Source: Codonopsis lanceolata | Taxonomy: Eukaryota > Streptophyta > Magnoliopsida > Asterales > Campanulaceae | DNA length: 64,000 bases | Assembly (NCBI GenBank): GCA_013146195.2 | Contig: CM028384.1 | Coordinates: 76,046,728 to 76,110,727 of the forward strand | Direction of reading: 5' to 3' | Shown here: one piece after another, positions 32,097 through 42,750 of the stretch | How positions within the stretch are numbered: position 1 is the stretch's first letter | Layout of the letters: each line of letters begins with the position of its first letter | Translations under genes and position numbers: made by a program | The notes under the pieces: generated by a model | Seen by the model: only the letters and a program-made list of their open reading frames with translations | Told to the model about the DNA's origin: nothing | Database searches by the model: none

Positions 32097-33163
32097 CAGT
32101 GTTCAAAAAATCGGCCTAGGCTGCCGCCTAGGCGCTAGGCGCCACTCCAACGCCACGATTTCCCACAAATCGCCCAAAAAAGTCGCCGGAAGGAAAATCG
32201 CCGCCTAGTTGTGTTAGGCGTCGTCTACTCGTCCTCGGCGCCGCTGTACAAAATAGCCATTAAACTTCTTCTTCGCCCCTCAAAAGATGGTAGTACAGGC
32301 TGTATAACAAGGGAGCGATAGATGGAGGGACGAGAAAGAAAAGATAGAGAATGGAGGGCGACAAAGTGACGGCGGTAATAGATCTACCCGAGAGAGATGA
32401 TGATGTTTGTGATTTCCCAATTTCTTGATGAATTGAATAGATCTATTAACCTGGGAAAGAAAAAAGAAATCCCGAAATCGTCGGCGTTGGAGACGAGATG
32501 AAGACATTTGCGTTCTGACCTAGGGAGAGAGATGAGAGATATGTATCTTAAATATTGATGCTTAGCCTTCTGCGAAAAATGGAGAAATGGCCCGCTGCTT
32601 CGTCTTCTTCAAAAATGGAGAAATGATGGCCTGCTTCGTCATCTGTGCAAACATAAAAAATTCCCAAAAGTATTTCACTTTTTATTAATAAACTAAAATC
32701 AGTGAAAGAGATATTTAAATTTTATTGATTCAATATTGATTCATATTTTCAAATATGCCCTCTACCTTTCTCATTCATTGGTTTCTTCCCCTTGTTCTTA
32801 TCTAAATACATAATTTATAACTTTAACTCAAAATTAGTTTTTTGGCACTCATATTTTCTTAGGAATTTGCACTTTATGCAACGAAATTGAATTGTTAGCT
32901 TAAAATTTTTAATCTTTTAAATTAAAAATTTGTAATATAATTATTATTTTAATATTATTAGATTATTAGATGATATTTAATATTAGTATATATGAAGGTT
33001 TTAATACTTGTTAGTTAAATTATATTAGATAAATAAAAATTTATTGTAATTATTCATTAATTTCTCGGCCCCGCCTAGGCCCCGTCTCAATCCCGCCTAG
33101 GCGCTCTAGGCGCTAGGCCCCAGTCTGATGCCTAGCACCCGCCTAGCGACTTTTAGAACATTG
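32097..33163. mobile_element. non-autonomous hAT-like element in Tat 5' LTR (TSD GGTACAAG)
   Basis: Ends CAGTGTTC...GAACATTG, with the exact 8-base direct repeat GGTACAAG at 32089-32096 and 33164-33171. The 3' LTR of the Tat element has the uninterrupted site (CGGCACAAGCAAAAGC). Both ends are very GC-rich, with interleaved GCCTAGGCG palindromes at 32107-32235 and 33065-33150, while the middle (32640-33060) is AT-rich. No transposase frame is present. An 8-base TSD fits hAT. It lies ~60 bases upstream of the LTR TATA box, so it inserted after the Tat element did. Confidence 0.87.
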
Positions 33164-33224
33164 GGTACAAGCAAAAGCAGCACAAGGAAGAAAAAGTAAT
33201 GACCGCGGAGTCTCTCTCTCAGCC

Positions 33225-33232
33225 TATAAATA
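33225..33232 (+). promoter_or_regulatory. TATA box of Tat 5' LTR
   Basis: TATAAATA in AGCCTATAAATAGAGACC, conserved in the 3' LTR at 47647-47654. The motif is followed within ~30 bases by TTCACTATTAGACACACAG, a plausible transcription start region. Confidence 0.7.
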
Positions 33233-34136
33233 GAGACCCCGGGGTTCACTATTAGACACACAGAAACACACAGAAAATACGCTCAAACTCTCTGCGTTGT
33301 TGTTACGCCGTGAGAATAGTGGGCGATCGTGAGATAGTGAGCGCCCTCTCCTATAAAGCCTCGAAACTCTGCCAAAACTCTTCCAAACGCAAAACCAACC
33401 AGTTAAAGTGATCCTTAGCCCCCCAGCTAGGTATCCACCCTATTTCCTCAGTCCAAAAATCTCGAAAATAGCTGTTGCTCTGCCCGAGTAAAAAGGCCAA
33501 ATCCACCAGAAATAAGTAGTTGTTACGGATTTTCGCCCGGCGACAAAAAGCGGCGATTGCTCGCCCGTTTTACGATGTCCAGAAGCAACCTTCGAAAGCG
33601 GACACCTGCCCAGAACCCACGGCGGACAAAGCAAAAAGACTCCCTCTCTCGAGAAGGACAGAGCAAGCACACCACGCTCTAAAAGATGAGCCTTTAAGAG
33701 CGTTACTTTATAAAAAAGCTATTTTCCATCCGGCCCGATGTAAAAATATAAGCTGTTATGCTGCCCCGATCTATTTAGAAAATAACATTAAAAAGAGCCA
33801 TTATTATGGCCAAATATTTTAAGTATATTTGTAATTATTAGAAGAAAGCGACTGCAAGTCCATAAATAATGTAGACATGCACGTATTTGTTTTCTTTTCT
33901 CTCTCTTTAATGTTTTATTTATTTGCTGAATAAATATAACAAAAAACATACTTTAGCCAAAAACTATTTTGTGAGACCGAAAGGGCGAGTTGGGTGCCTA
34001 GCACCTTCCCCACTCGTAACTTAGCCTCCGAACCCGTTTTATTTTATCTCTGGTTTATTTTTGGTTTTTTCTTTATTTTCTCCTTAAAATAAAGATGGCG
34101 ACTCTGTCAAAACATTTTGGATCACAGTGAGGCAAC

Positions 34137-34455
34137 GCAACATCCTTTCTTGCACTTTTCTGTTTTCCCCTAGAAAAGAGAGAATGAGAATGAAAGGGTG
34201 ATGTATTCCTATATCCTAGTATCCCCTAAAAAAGGGATAACTTGATATAGAAAACCCAAAGCACTCATAGCGATCTGAAATAGGCCTTAAGACAATTTTT
34301 ATAAAGTTTGTAATGGGGCCCGCAACATCCTTTCTTGCACTTTCCATTTTTTTCTACTCAAGGGAAGATGTGAATGAAAGAGTGATGTATTCCTGCATCC
34401 TGTTATCCCCTAAAAAAGGGATAACCTGATACAGAAAACCCAAAGCTTCCATAAT
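34137..34455 (+). repeat. ~185-bp tandem duplication in Tat LTR
   Basis: GCAACATCCTTTCTTGCACTT starts units at 34137 and 34322. Each unit contains TCCCCTAAAAAAGGGATAAC. The same arrangement is in the 3' LTR at 48573 and 48758, so the duplication predates insertion. Confidence 0.85.
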
Positions 34456-34635
34456 GGACCAAAAATCAGCGAAGTGGAGGCGTATTGCGCTTCACGGCAC
34501 CACTTTCCGCATTTTTAATTTCGTCTTCCCCTAGATAAGGGAGGGTGGAATGGAAAGCGTGGTGTCCCCACCGCACGCCGCATTCCCCTATCCAAGGGAG
34601 CGTGGGGCGCAGGAGATTTTCCGGGGCACCCATAG

Positions 34636-34653
34636 TGGCGACTCTGCTGGGGA
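34636..34653 (+). other. primer binding site of Tat element
   Basis: TGGCGACTCTGCTGGGGA begins one base after the 5' LTR. This wording is typical of Tat/Ogre elements. I did not verify the primer tRNA (tRNA-Arg is usual for Ogre). Confidence 0.75.
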
Positions 34654-35972
34654 GATCGTTTTTATTTTAAATAAAACTGGAGGGCTAGACTTAGTAACCA
34701 AAACTTTTTTTCCTTTTGTTTCTGGGTAAAGTATGCTTGTTATATTTCTTTAAGCATTTGAATATTGAGTTTTTATACATCCGTGTATATATTTGTGGAT
34801 ATGATCCTCCATCTTGCAGCTGTCTCGTTCCAGTCACCATTACAGATATATTTAAAATATATTTTTTCAAAAAAAATCAAAAACAAAATATATACAATAA
34901 ATTTCCGTGCAGCATAACAAGAGGGCCGGGGCTTTATCTTTATTATTGTTTTATTTTATGCTCTATATTATTATTCCGTTCGCTTTATTTTTATTTACGC
35001 AAAAAATTTGTACATATTTCATTTCATTCTGTCATTTTATTTTGGGGACCATGACAAATTTGTAATTAATAGGAATATATAGATTCACCGCTTTTCTTTC
35101 TATTTCTTGATGTGATTGGCTTGCTTGCTCGCGCTCAAACTAAAAAATTCAAGAAAATCTACAAATAACAGCAAGACAGGCCATATCTGTTTTATTTTTC
35201 TGTTTTATATCTGAAAAAAAGACTTTTACTGTTTTTTAGATGCCGCACACACGCGCACGCATGTAAATATATTTCAAATTGCTACCCTACAACATGGCCA
35301 GCTTACCCTCTGCATAAGCCATCGTTTGACTACATATAGATTCTCAGGACACTTCACAGATCGACCAACTTTTGCATCTCTGAATCATTGGTCAGCCCCT
35401 ATGAAAAAAAAAGGAGATTGAAAAAAAAAATGACAAAGAAAAAAAATCAAGCAAAAAGAAAAAATATGAATAAAAAAATGCGCAAGTGAAAAAAATATAA
35501 TACGCAGGGGCTGATTGATTATTCTCTAATGCTATACTTAGATCATTTTGAATGGTGGATCTCGGAAAGAGTATAGGCCCATCGTCTGGGATCAGTCCGA
35601 TCTTGGGGAGTCGAAAGGCAGGTGAAATACGAAGGTCCTATACTCTAGAGAAAGAATCCAATGTTCCAGGAATAGTCCTGAGACTGTCAAAACAAAGCAG
35701 GTGCTTGTCTGGTGAATTGTAGGAGAATCAATAATAATAAAATATACTAATAAAGGCGTAGTGTACTCCAAACCCAAAAAGCCTTCAGCCAGCCCTTCTG
35801 ATATCTCCAAACCCCATTTTCCACAGAAACCTGGCCCGAATTTGGAAAGACGAGATAATCTTGGCCGGTTGATCTGAAGCGAAGCACAAAATCAAATCGA
35901 GAGAAAGTGTCGAGCGAATCGAGTTCGGAGGATCTGAATCCGAAGCGGAATGACGACTAAAATAAACAAGCT
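34654..35972 (+). other. Tat leader between PBS and gag
   Basis: Non-coding, 1.3 kb. It has an A-rich tract at 35400-35500 and a GGGGACCATGACAAATTTG segment near 35043. Small ORFs are not conserved-looking. Leaders of this length are usual in the lineage. Confidence 0.65.
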
Positions 35973-36885
35973 ATGTCTGAAACCAACAACGGGCAAAATG
36001 GTCCAAAGCTAGAAAGGGAAACTCCCGGATATGCACTTCCTCCTGAATTTGAAAATTGGCTAAAGGAATTGGATGCGCATGTGGAAAAGGTAACAAACCA
36101 AATGGTTGGTAAGCTCTTAGCAAATATCGCAGAAACTTTTTCCACCATTTCTCAGTAAGTTAAAAGCCTAAAATCTACTCCTGATACCTCTTCCCTTCCT
36201 GAAATAAATTGTCCTGATAACACATAAAAAATCCTTTTCCAAGCTCTCAAAACTCAACCAAGTACCATTCCCCAGTCGGAACCTAAAATTATTTCCCAAA
36301 GTGGTATCATCCCAAATAACCTTAATCCGCCTCTCCCAGAAACCAACTCTGAGCTTCTTCACTTAAATGCATGTTACTATAACCAGAAGGATTACCTTCC
36401 CCTCGATCCTTCGAATACCTATTCTCAGCAAATGGCTCCGGGAACCACAACCGAAATGATATGTGCTCATGAAAAAAAACCTCCCTTGAATCCGAGCTCA
36501 GGCAACCAAATCCCAGTGCAATATTACCCAAGAGAAAAGACCCAACCCTAGTATTTAACCAAACCTTAGCCAGGTGTTTTACCCAGCCAAAGGGAAGGAA
36601 AGAATTAATTCCAAGGCATTATGACGAGTTACCTGCCCCAAGATCCGAAATATTTCAAACACTATGGGTCCATGGGATACTTAAACCCATCACAAATTTT
36701 CGACTTCCCAACCCATTACCTAGTACATGGAATCATGCCCAGTACTGTGAATACCATCGCTGCAGTGGTCACCTCACTGACAAATGCTATGTGCTAAAAA
36801 ATGCCATACAAGACATCGTCGATAACGAAGTAATCATGGTGTCAGGCACAAAAATCTTGGAGGCCAATCCAGCAAAGAAGATCTA
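35973..36885 (+). pseudogene. Tat gag (broken)
   Basis: It begins MSETNNGQNG at 35973 and stays open for 61 codons (PPEFENWLKELDAHVEKV), stopping at 36156-36158. Homology resumes in other frames. Near 36590-36830 a block with LIPRHYDELPAPRSEIF leads to a knuckle-like CEYHRCSGHLTDKCYVLK, a Tat gag hallmark, and DIVDNEVIMV. The RNA-binding Cys/His residues are intact although the frame is not. The middle of gag, including the usual structural domain, seems deleted: only ~900 bases remain. Confidence 0.75.
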
Positions 36886-37440
36886 AAGGGCAAGTAAACC
36901 TATTTAGCCAGAATAAAGGTGCTGTAAATACCCTCTTTATAACATGAGTTTCTAATAAAGTCTGGAGGATAGTTTCCTGGGTATGATAGACGGAGGCACT
37001 ATTTATGAAAAGCTCCCTGCTAAGTTTGAGTCTATTATTGAAAAGCCTATACAGAACTGGTATACTACGACCGACCCACTCTTGACAACCGCAGATCTGG
37101 TGGACCGCTTCGGATATACTATTCCCCTTCCTTCCGCTAGCTTTACGAATTAATCATCTACCTATCCGCTCCCTAAGATTGAGGATCTCAAACCCCAGGT
37201 CCTCAATAATGTAAATAACCCTGTACAGTTTTCTATTAATGATAATCTTAATGTCTTTGCTTATTCCTTAGTTGCACCTACATTAAAAGACGCATTAAAT
37301 AATTATAATAATGAGTCATTTGATGAAATGGATCCAAAAGATAAAAATTACATGCTTGAGCTTGTAAAGTCAGTTGAGCACTAGGAAAAACATCACTCAT
37401 CAGCAGCAACTGAAAACCTATCCACTATCAATTTGGGGCT
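36886..37440 (+). pseudogene. Tat pol linker / protease position (not recognised as protease)
   Basis: Between gag and RT I see NWYTTTDPLLTTADLVDRFG-type sequence and an Asn/Asp-rich stretch, but no DTGS/DSGA protease motif in any frame. Either the protease is deleted or it is too decayed to see. Several stops are present. Confidence 0.4.
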
Positions 37441-38475
37441 GAACAATGAAACAAAAGAAATCAAAATCGGCAGCTACCTGCATGGCTCTGAAAGGGTAGC
37501 ACTCATTGACCTCCTCAAAGAGTTCGTGGACATCTTCGCCTAGTCCTATGAAGATATGCCCGGGCTGGACCCAGCCATTGTTGAACACCGGATCCCCATA
37601 TATCTGGATGCTCGGCCAATCAAGCAAAAGCTCCGCCGAATTAAACTAGAATGGTCACTACAAGTAAAAGAAGTAATCATGAAGCAGCTGCACGTCAAAT
37701 TCATTCGGGTAGTAGAATACCCGATCTGGCTGTCCAACATTAGTGACCGTTCCCAAGCCCAACTAGGAAGGTCTGGATTTGTGTAGACTTCCGCGACCTC
37801 AACAAGGCATCGCCTAAAGATGACTTCCCTCAACCCAATATTGATATTGTAGTAGACGCCGTCACTGCTCACAAAATAAGATCTTTCGTCGACGGCATGC
37901 TGGGCTACAATCAGATCAAAATGGCAGCAGAAGACCAGGAGAAAACCTCATTCACTACTCCCTGGGGAACTTATTGTTACAATGTCATGCCATTTGGAAT
38001 AAAGAATGCCGGGGCTACATATCAAAGGGCTGCCACTACCCTCTTCCATAACATGATTCATAAAGAAGTTGAGGTCTATGTTGATGACATGATCATGCAC
38101 TCCAGTGATGCCAACGGTGCTCATATCAAAGACTTTCAAAAATTCTTTAAAAGGTTAAGAAAGCACCAGATGAAGCTTAACCCCACAAAATGTACATTTG
38201 GAGTTACCAAAGGCAAAGTCTTGGGATTCATGGTAACCGAGTAGGGCATCGAGATCGAGCCAGCCAAAATTAAAGCCATTATAGAGATGTTGTAGCCAAA
38301 AACTCCAACCGAAGTCAAAGGCTTCTTGGGCCGATTGCAGTATATCAGCCGCTTCATCAGACATCTGACATCCATATGTGAGCCCCTCTTCAAACTCCTA
38401 AAGAAAAATACTGACCAAGTCTGGGACGAAATGCCGCCTAGCCTTCAAAAAATAAAAGCCTACCTTACCAATCCA
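37441..38475 (+). pseudogene. Tat reverse transcriptase
   Basis: Upstream part: IGSYLHGSERVALIDLLKEF, a TAG at 37541 where relatives have Trp, then YEDMPGLDPAIVEHRIPIYL. After a frameshift near 37745 the frame that starts by 37771 carries VWICVDFRDLNKASPKDDFP, GYNQIKMAAEDQEKTSFTTP, CYNVMPFGIKNAGATYQRA, and catalytic VEVYVDDMIMHS at ~38067-38100. Then come KLNPTKCTFGV and GFLGRLQYISRFIRHL. Catalytic Asp residues are conserved. In-frame stops are at 38242, 38293 and 38485 (all TAG). The family role is DNA synthesis on element RNA in the particle. Confidence 0.88.
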
Positions 38476-39255
38476 CTCGCTAGCTAGCTCCTCCCATATA
38501 CATGGTCGTAAGGAAGCGAGCTAAATTATTCAAAGACTACTAAAGAAAAGTTGCACTTAGTGCTGGCAACGCAAAGGCTCAAGACCTATTTGCAAGGACG
38601 ATCCATCAAGCTCATCTCCAGAATGGATCCTATAAAATACATCTTCAGCAAGCCATCACTATCCAGCCGACTGGCTAAGTGGTCATTTCTTCTCAACGAG
38701 TTTGACATAACCTATGTCACGCTCAAATCTATCAAAGGCAGCGTAATTGCAGACCATTTAGCTGATCTGCCGTTAAAAGCATAAGATGCAGCTGAGCCTA
38801 GCTTCCCAAACGAAGGTGTCCTGGACATTACTGACCACGACACCAACTGGAAAATGTTCTTTGACGGAGCCGCAAATAAAAGATGTTTCAGCATAGGAAT
38901 CTTGCTAATCGACCCACCAGATTCCCATACTCCATTGGCCATAAGGTTGGAGTTCGAATGCTCGAACAATACTGTCGAATACAAAGCCTGTATCACTAGC
39001 CTCGAAGAAGCTCTCCAAAAGGGAGCCAAAGACTTGGCAGTCTACGGAGACTCCGCCCTGAACATAAATCAAGTCGAAGGGAAGTGGAAAACCCAGGATC
39101 CCCGACTGTAGCTTTATCATGCCAAGTTGACATCACTTGCCACTAAATTTGATTCTATCTCGTTCAACTACTTGCCGCGAGATAGGAATCAATTTGCCGA
39201 TGCCTTGCCCACTCTAGCATCGTTGGTCCAAATTCCCGCAGAAACCCAAGTCCAG
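38476..39255 (+). pseudogene. Tat RNase H (remnant of first domain plus second, archaeal-type, domain)
   Basis: 38551-38784 has KEKLHLVLATQRLKTYLQGR...SRLAKWSFLLNEFDITYV and VIADHLADLP, the end of the normal gypsy RNase H. Its start is deleted near 38485-38530. After a linker, WKMFFDGAANKRCFSIGILL begins a second RNase H (38850 onward), with LEFECSNNTVEYKACITSLEEA, LAVYGDSALNINQVEGKW and LPRDRNQFADALPTLASL. The Asp of FFDGA, the Glu of VEYKA and the Asp of YGDSAL are kept. Stops are at 38509 (TAA), 38782 (TAA) and 39109 (TAG). A second RNase H is diagnostic for Tat. Confidence 0.85.
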
Positions 39256-40240
39256 CCATTTATAGTTGGGAAAAAGGTCACTCCGGCCTACTGCTTCAAA
39301 ATCAACGTTGCTCCTGAAACAGATCACGAGCCATGGTATTCTGATATCCTGAATCTGCTTCAGAAAGGGATCTATCCTCCCAGCTTAGACAAAAGAGGAA
39401 AAGTTTCCCTACGGAGATGGGCATCGTAATTCGTGTTTAGCGGCGGCAGCCTGCATAAAAGGCATTATCAGGGCCTGAACCTATTATGCGTCGATCAAGC
39501 AAATGCCGAGCAAATCATAGACCAGCTTCATCGTGGTACCTGCGGGCCCCACATGAATGTCCATATGTTATCCAAAAAAGTTATTCGGTAGGGGTACTAT
39601 TGGAGTACACTAGAAACCGACTGTATTCGGTAGGTGCGTCATTGCGACAAGTGCCAGCGTTTCGTAAATCTGTAGCACGTGCCCCCGCACATAATATATA
39701 ACTCCACAACCCTCTGGCTCTTTTCAACTTGGGGAATTGACGTCATAGGCCAAATTCACCCGAAGGGATCCAATGGCCACGAATACGTTCTGGTAGCCGT
39801 CGACTACTTCACGAAATGGGTGGAAGCCTCTTCCTATAAAGTTCTAAATGCACGAAAGGTGTCCGAATTCATCCGGACTAACATCATATATCGATACGGA
39901 GTGCCTTTCGAAATAATCTCCGACAACAACATGCATTTTGAAGGGAACGTGAATCGTCTGCTCGACGAGTTCAAAATCCAAAGGCATAAATCCTCCCCCT
40001 ACCGGCCACAAGCCAATGGTGTCGTTGAAGCAACCAATAAAACATTGGAAAACATTATCAGAAAAATGGTTGACACAGGAACAGATTGGCCAGAAAAATT
40101 GCCACTAGCACTCTAGGGCTACCGTACTTCAGTCCGCACACCCACTGGGGTACTCCTTACTCTCTAGCATATGGCATGGAGGCAGTGCTGCCCATATAAA
40201 TGGAAATCCCATCATTAAGAGTAATGATGGAATCCAGCAT
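39256..40240 (+). pseudogene. Tat integrase zinc finger and core
   Basis: The HHCC finger is recognisable (LHRGTCGPHMNVHML and RHCDKCQRFVNL). The core runs LFSTWGIDVIGQIHPKGSNG (first Asp), VAVDYFTKWVEA, GVPFEIISDNNMHFEG (second Asp) and SPYRPQANGVVEATNKTLEN (catalytic Glu). Stops lie at 39427 (TAA) and at 39589, 39631, 39673 and 40114 (all TAG), with the frame otherwise continuous from RT. Relatives have Trp or Gln at several of these positions. After 40116 the frame changes. Confidence 0.88.
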
Positions 40241-40301
40241 ATCAAAAATTGACTGGGCCAAAGGGTGATACGAAAAATTAGCCCTAATTGATGAACGACG
40301 G

Positions 40302-40577
40302 TTGCTAGCCCTAGAGCACACCCGAGCATATCAAAGGCGCATAGCCCGAGCCTTCAATAAAAAAGTCAAAGGTCGTGACATCCAAGTCGGAGACCTAGTG
40401 CTTCGAGAAAAACCTCCTAGTTATGTTGATACTAGAGGAGAGTGGAAATCTCCTTGGATGGGACCATATGTTGTTAAAGAAATCTGGTCAGGAGGAGCAG
40501 TACTCCTCACGAACCAGGAAGGGGAGGATCTTGTTCAGCCCTTCAATCTCGACAAGCTCAAAAGGTATTATGCTTGA
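40302..40577 (+). pseudogene. Tat integrase C-terminal region
   Basis: A 91-codon open frame: HTRAYQRRIARAFNKKV, QVGDLVLREKPPS, then WMGPYVVKEIWSGGAVLL (GPY/F-type motif) and NLDKLKRYYA at the stop. It is the normal end of Tat pol. It lies in a different frame from the core, so a frameshift is present between 40116 and 40302. The codon start is not a true start. Confidence 0.82.
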
Positions 40578-40604
40578 GCCGATATATCTGGCAGTTGCTT
40601 TCCT

Positions 40605-40745
40605 CTCAAGCTCACTAGGTTGAAAACCCGAAAGGGCGGCCTAGGAAAAAATTAGAGCATAAAAAAATAACAAAAAGGAGAAATAAGGGCTCGCTAGGCT
40701 AAAAACCCGAAAGGGCAGCCTAGAAAAAGTTAGAGCAAATAAAAA
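40605..40745 (+). repeat. two-copy ~70-bp repeat after pol
   Basis: AAAACCCGAAAGGGC(G/A)GCCTAG occurs at about 40623 and 40698 within near-identical flanks. It lies directly after the pol stop and has no coding potential. It contains the hairpin-like GGGC...GCCT. Function unknown. Confidence 0.75.
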
Positions 40746-41629
40746 TAAGAATCGGGAGAAAAGGGGAGGGAATGCACTTTCTGAATCCTCAGCATCCGAC
40801 CTCTAGTCTTCAGCATGCATAGTCTTGATTGACAAAGAAAGAGAAAAACCCCGACAAGAGCTCGCATAAAATACCATAATATAGTATAAGGCCCTACGGT
40901 GCAACTTAGAAATAATTGCCTAAAGATATTTAGGATTATTCATTTATTTCATGTACATTCTATCTACTATTACTTACTACCTCTACCCCCTTGTTTCCCC
41001 CCAACCATCCTTTATTTGCAGCTCAGCCCCGAAGTGGTCTATCAATGTCTGCGGCCTCCGCCCAACCGGGCCCATTTACTCCTTCTGCGAGGCACAGAAG
41101 AGGCTCCAGTCTCACCAGCGTGAGAACCCTCGGAAGTATCTTCGTCTTCATCATCAGCGTCCCCATTGTCCTGAATAGCCGGACGATTTAGGTGTGACGC
41201 CCACTTATCATATGGGTGGCACTAGGATCTTGGCTCCTATTCCCTCAAACTGCCTGGTATCCCGGTATTTTGGTTCCGACCATCCTCTGCTGCTATGTCT
41301 GATCGCGAAGAAAATGAAAAAGCTATAAATATAGCCTCGCGGCCATTGAAAAAAAAATCAAGCACTACCTCTTCCTCCCCGCAGATTGTTAGAAAAAGCC
41401 CATTCGAGCCCGAAGGTGTATTTTTCTAAAATCCGTTTCTGAGCTACAGTGTGCCATTACACTTAGATATTGGTCTAGCTTTATTTTGTGCATGATTATT
41501 GAGTCTGCATTTTATTTTCTTGCATCATATAAAATTATATTGCATTGCATAATATATATCTGTACAGATTTTGGTACAAGAAAAGGTAAAAAAGAAGGGA
41601 AAAGGCTAATAAATGCAGGTATCTAAGAG
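40746..41629 (+). other. Tat 3' spacer before the antisense gene
   Basis: About 880 bases without a supported gene on either strand. Plus-strand ORFs near 40899-41191 overlap in all three frames without recognisable motifs and are probably chance. Confidence 0.5.
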
Positions 41630-42680
41630 CTAATGGGCATGGGAAGACTGGCTCCTGTCAAGATTGCCTCCCATGACTCGAGGGCCCTCTCCGCCAATCT
41701 TATATACTCGTCCTCTGCTCCTAGCACGACTTGATCCGACAACCGCTTCGTCATCATCATCATCACGACGCCTGGTCTGCCGCATTGTGTCGTTCCCTCG
41801 GCAGGAGAACTCGTCCACAAGCTTCTGATAAAGATTTTTAATGCTGAAGAAACCCCGCAGCAGCTTCTTGTATGTGGACACATTCACCTGAAAAAAAAAA
41901 GTGAGACAACAAAAAAGAAGATTTATCAGTCTCCAAAAAAATATATGAAAAATAAAATGCAAAAAAAGAAGAAGCAAAAAAGAAATGTGTCTACCGAGCG
42001 AGCCTGCTCCGGGACCCACCACTCCTCAGGGATATCAGCATCAGGAAGAACTTCCTCCACCATCCTGCCACCTCGATGATATCGAAAGGTGGAAAAAGCG
42101 TCATCAGGTGAAGTAAACTCCAGATGCTCATCAAGAGATGGAATAGAAGGCCTCGGCCTAGCAGAAGCATCTGAAGCGCGCCTGGCTGCCGCAGGAACAG
42201 GAGGGGGAGGATGGAGCATAGTCCTCAGAAAATCCTCGTATGCCATAGGCGGGAAGTCACTAAGAGGCATAGGGAACTTCGCCAGGTACTGATACCTGTT
42301 CGACAAAAAGTCTGGTGCAATTACCCAAATGGGAGGCATAGGAGGTACCACTGGAGGTGTCGAAAGTGGAGAATGCTGGCGATTGATCCGCTCGCCCATA
42401 TATAACGAGTCCACCATAATGGATACCATCAGTATCCGGCAGCGGCTCATCTCCAAAGCAACTGCATAATGACCTAAAAGGCCCCTCCAGGGAAGGAAGT
42501 GCACGGTACCCGCGCTCGAACTGGCAATACGCTCCTGCACCCAATCTATGTTCGAGCAACTGCTATCTCGGTCCGGCCGGACTCTGTTCTCGTCCACGAA
42601 CTCAGCCAAGTAAGGTGGCTCGTGAAAACGCTGATGCAACCGACCCGGCGTGAAATGAAAAAATGAAAAAGCCCAAACCT

Positions 42681-42750
<70 letters not shown>

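Larger units (their letters stand above)
31808..34634 (+). repeat. Tat 5' LTR (with nested hAT-like element)
   Basis: Matches the 3' LTR over its length except for the hAT-like insertion at 32097-33163. Without it the LTR is about 1.75 kb. In a by-eye comparison of ~310 bases (33175-33490 against 47600-47910) I count about 21 substitutions, all but two of them transitions. The TATA box is at 33225. The LTR has an internal ~185-bp duplication at 34137-34455. Confidence 0.88.

Noticed and set aside
32280..32507. Arg/Ser-rich ORF in the hAT-like element as a captured gene fragment
   Set aside because: Too short and compositionally biased. I could not assign homology.
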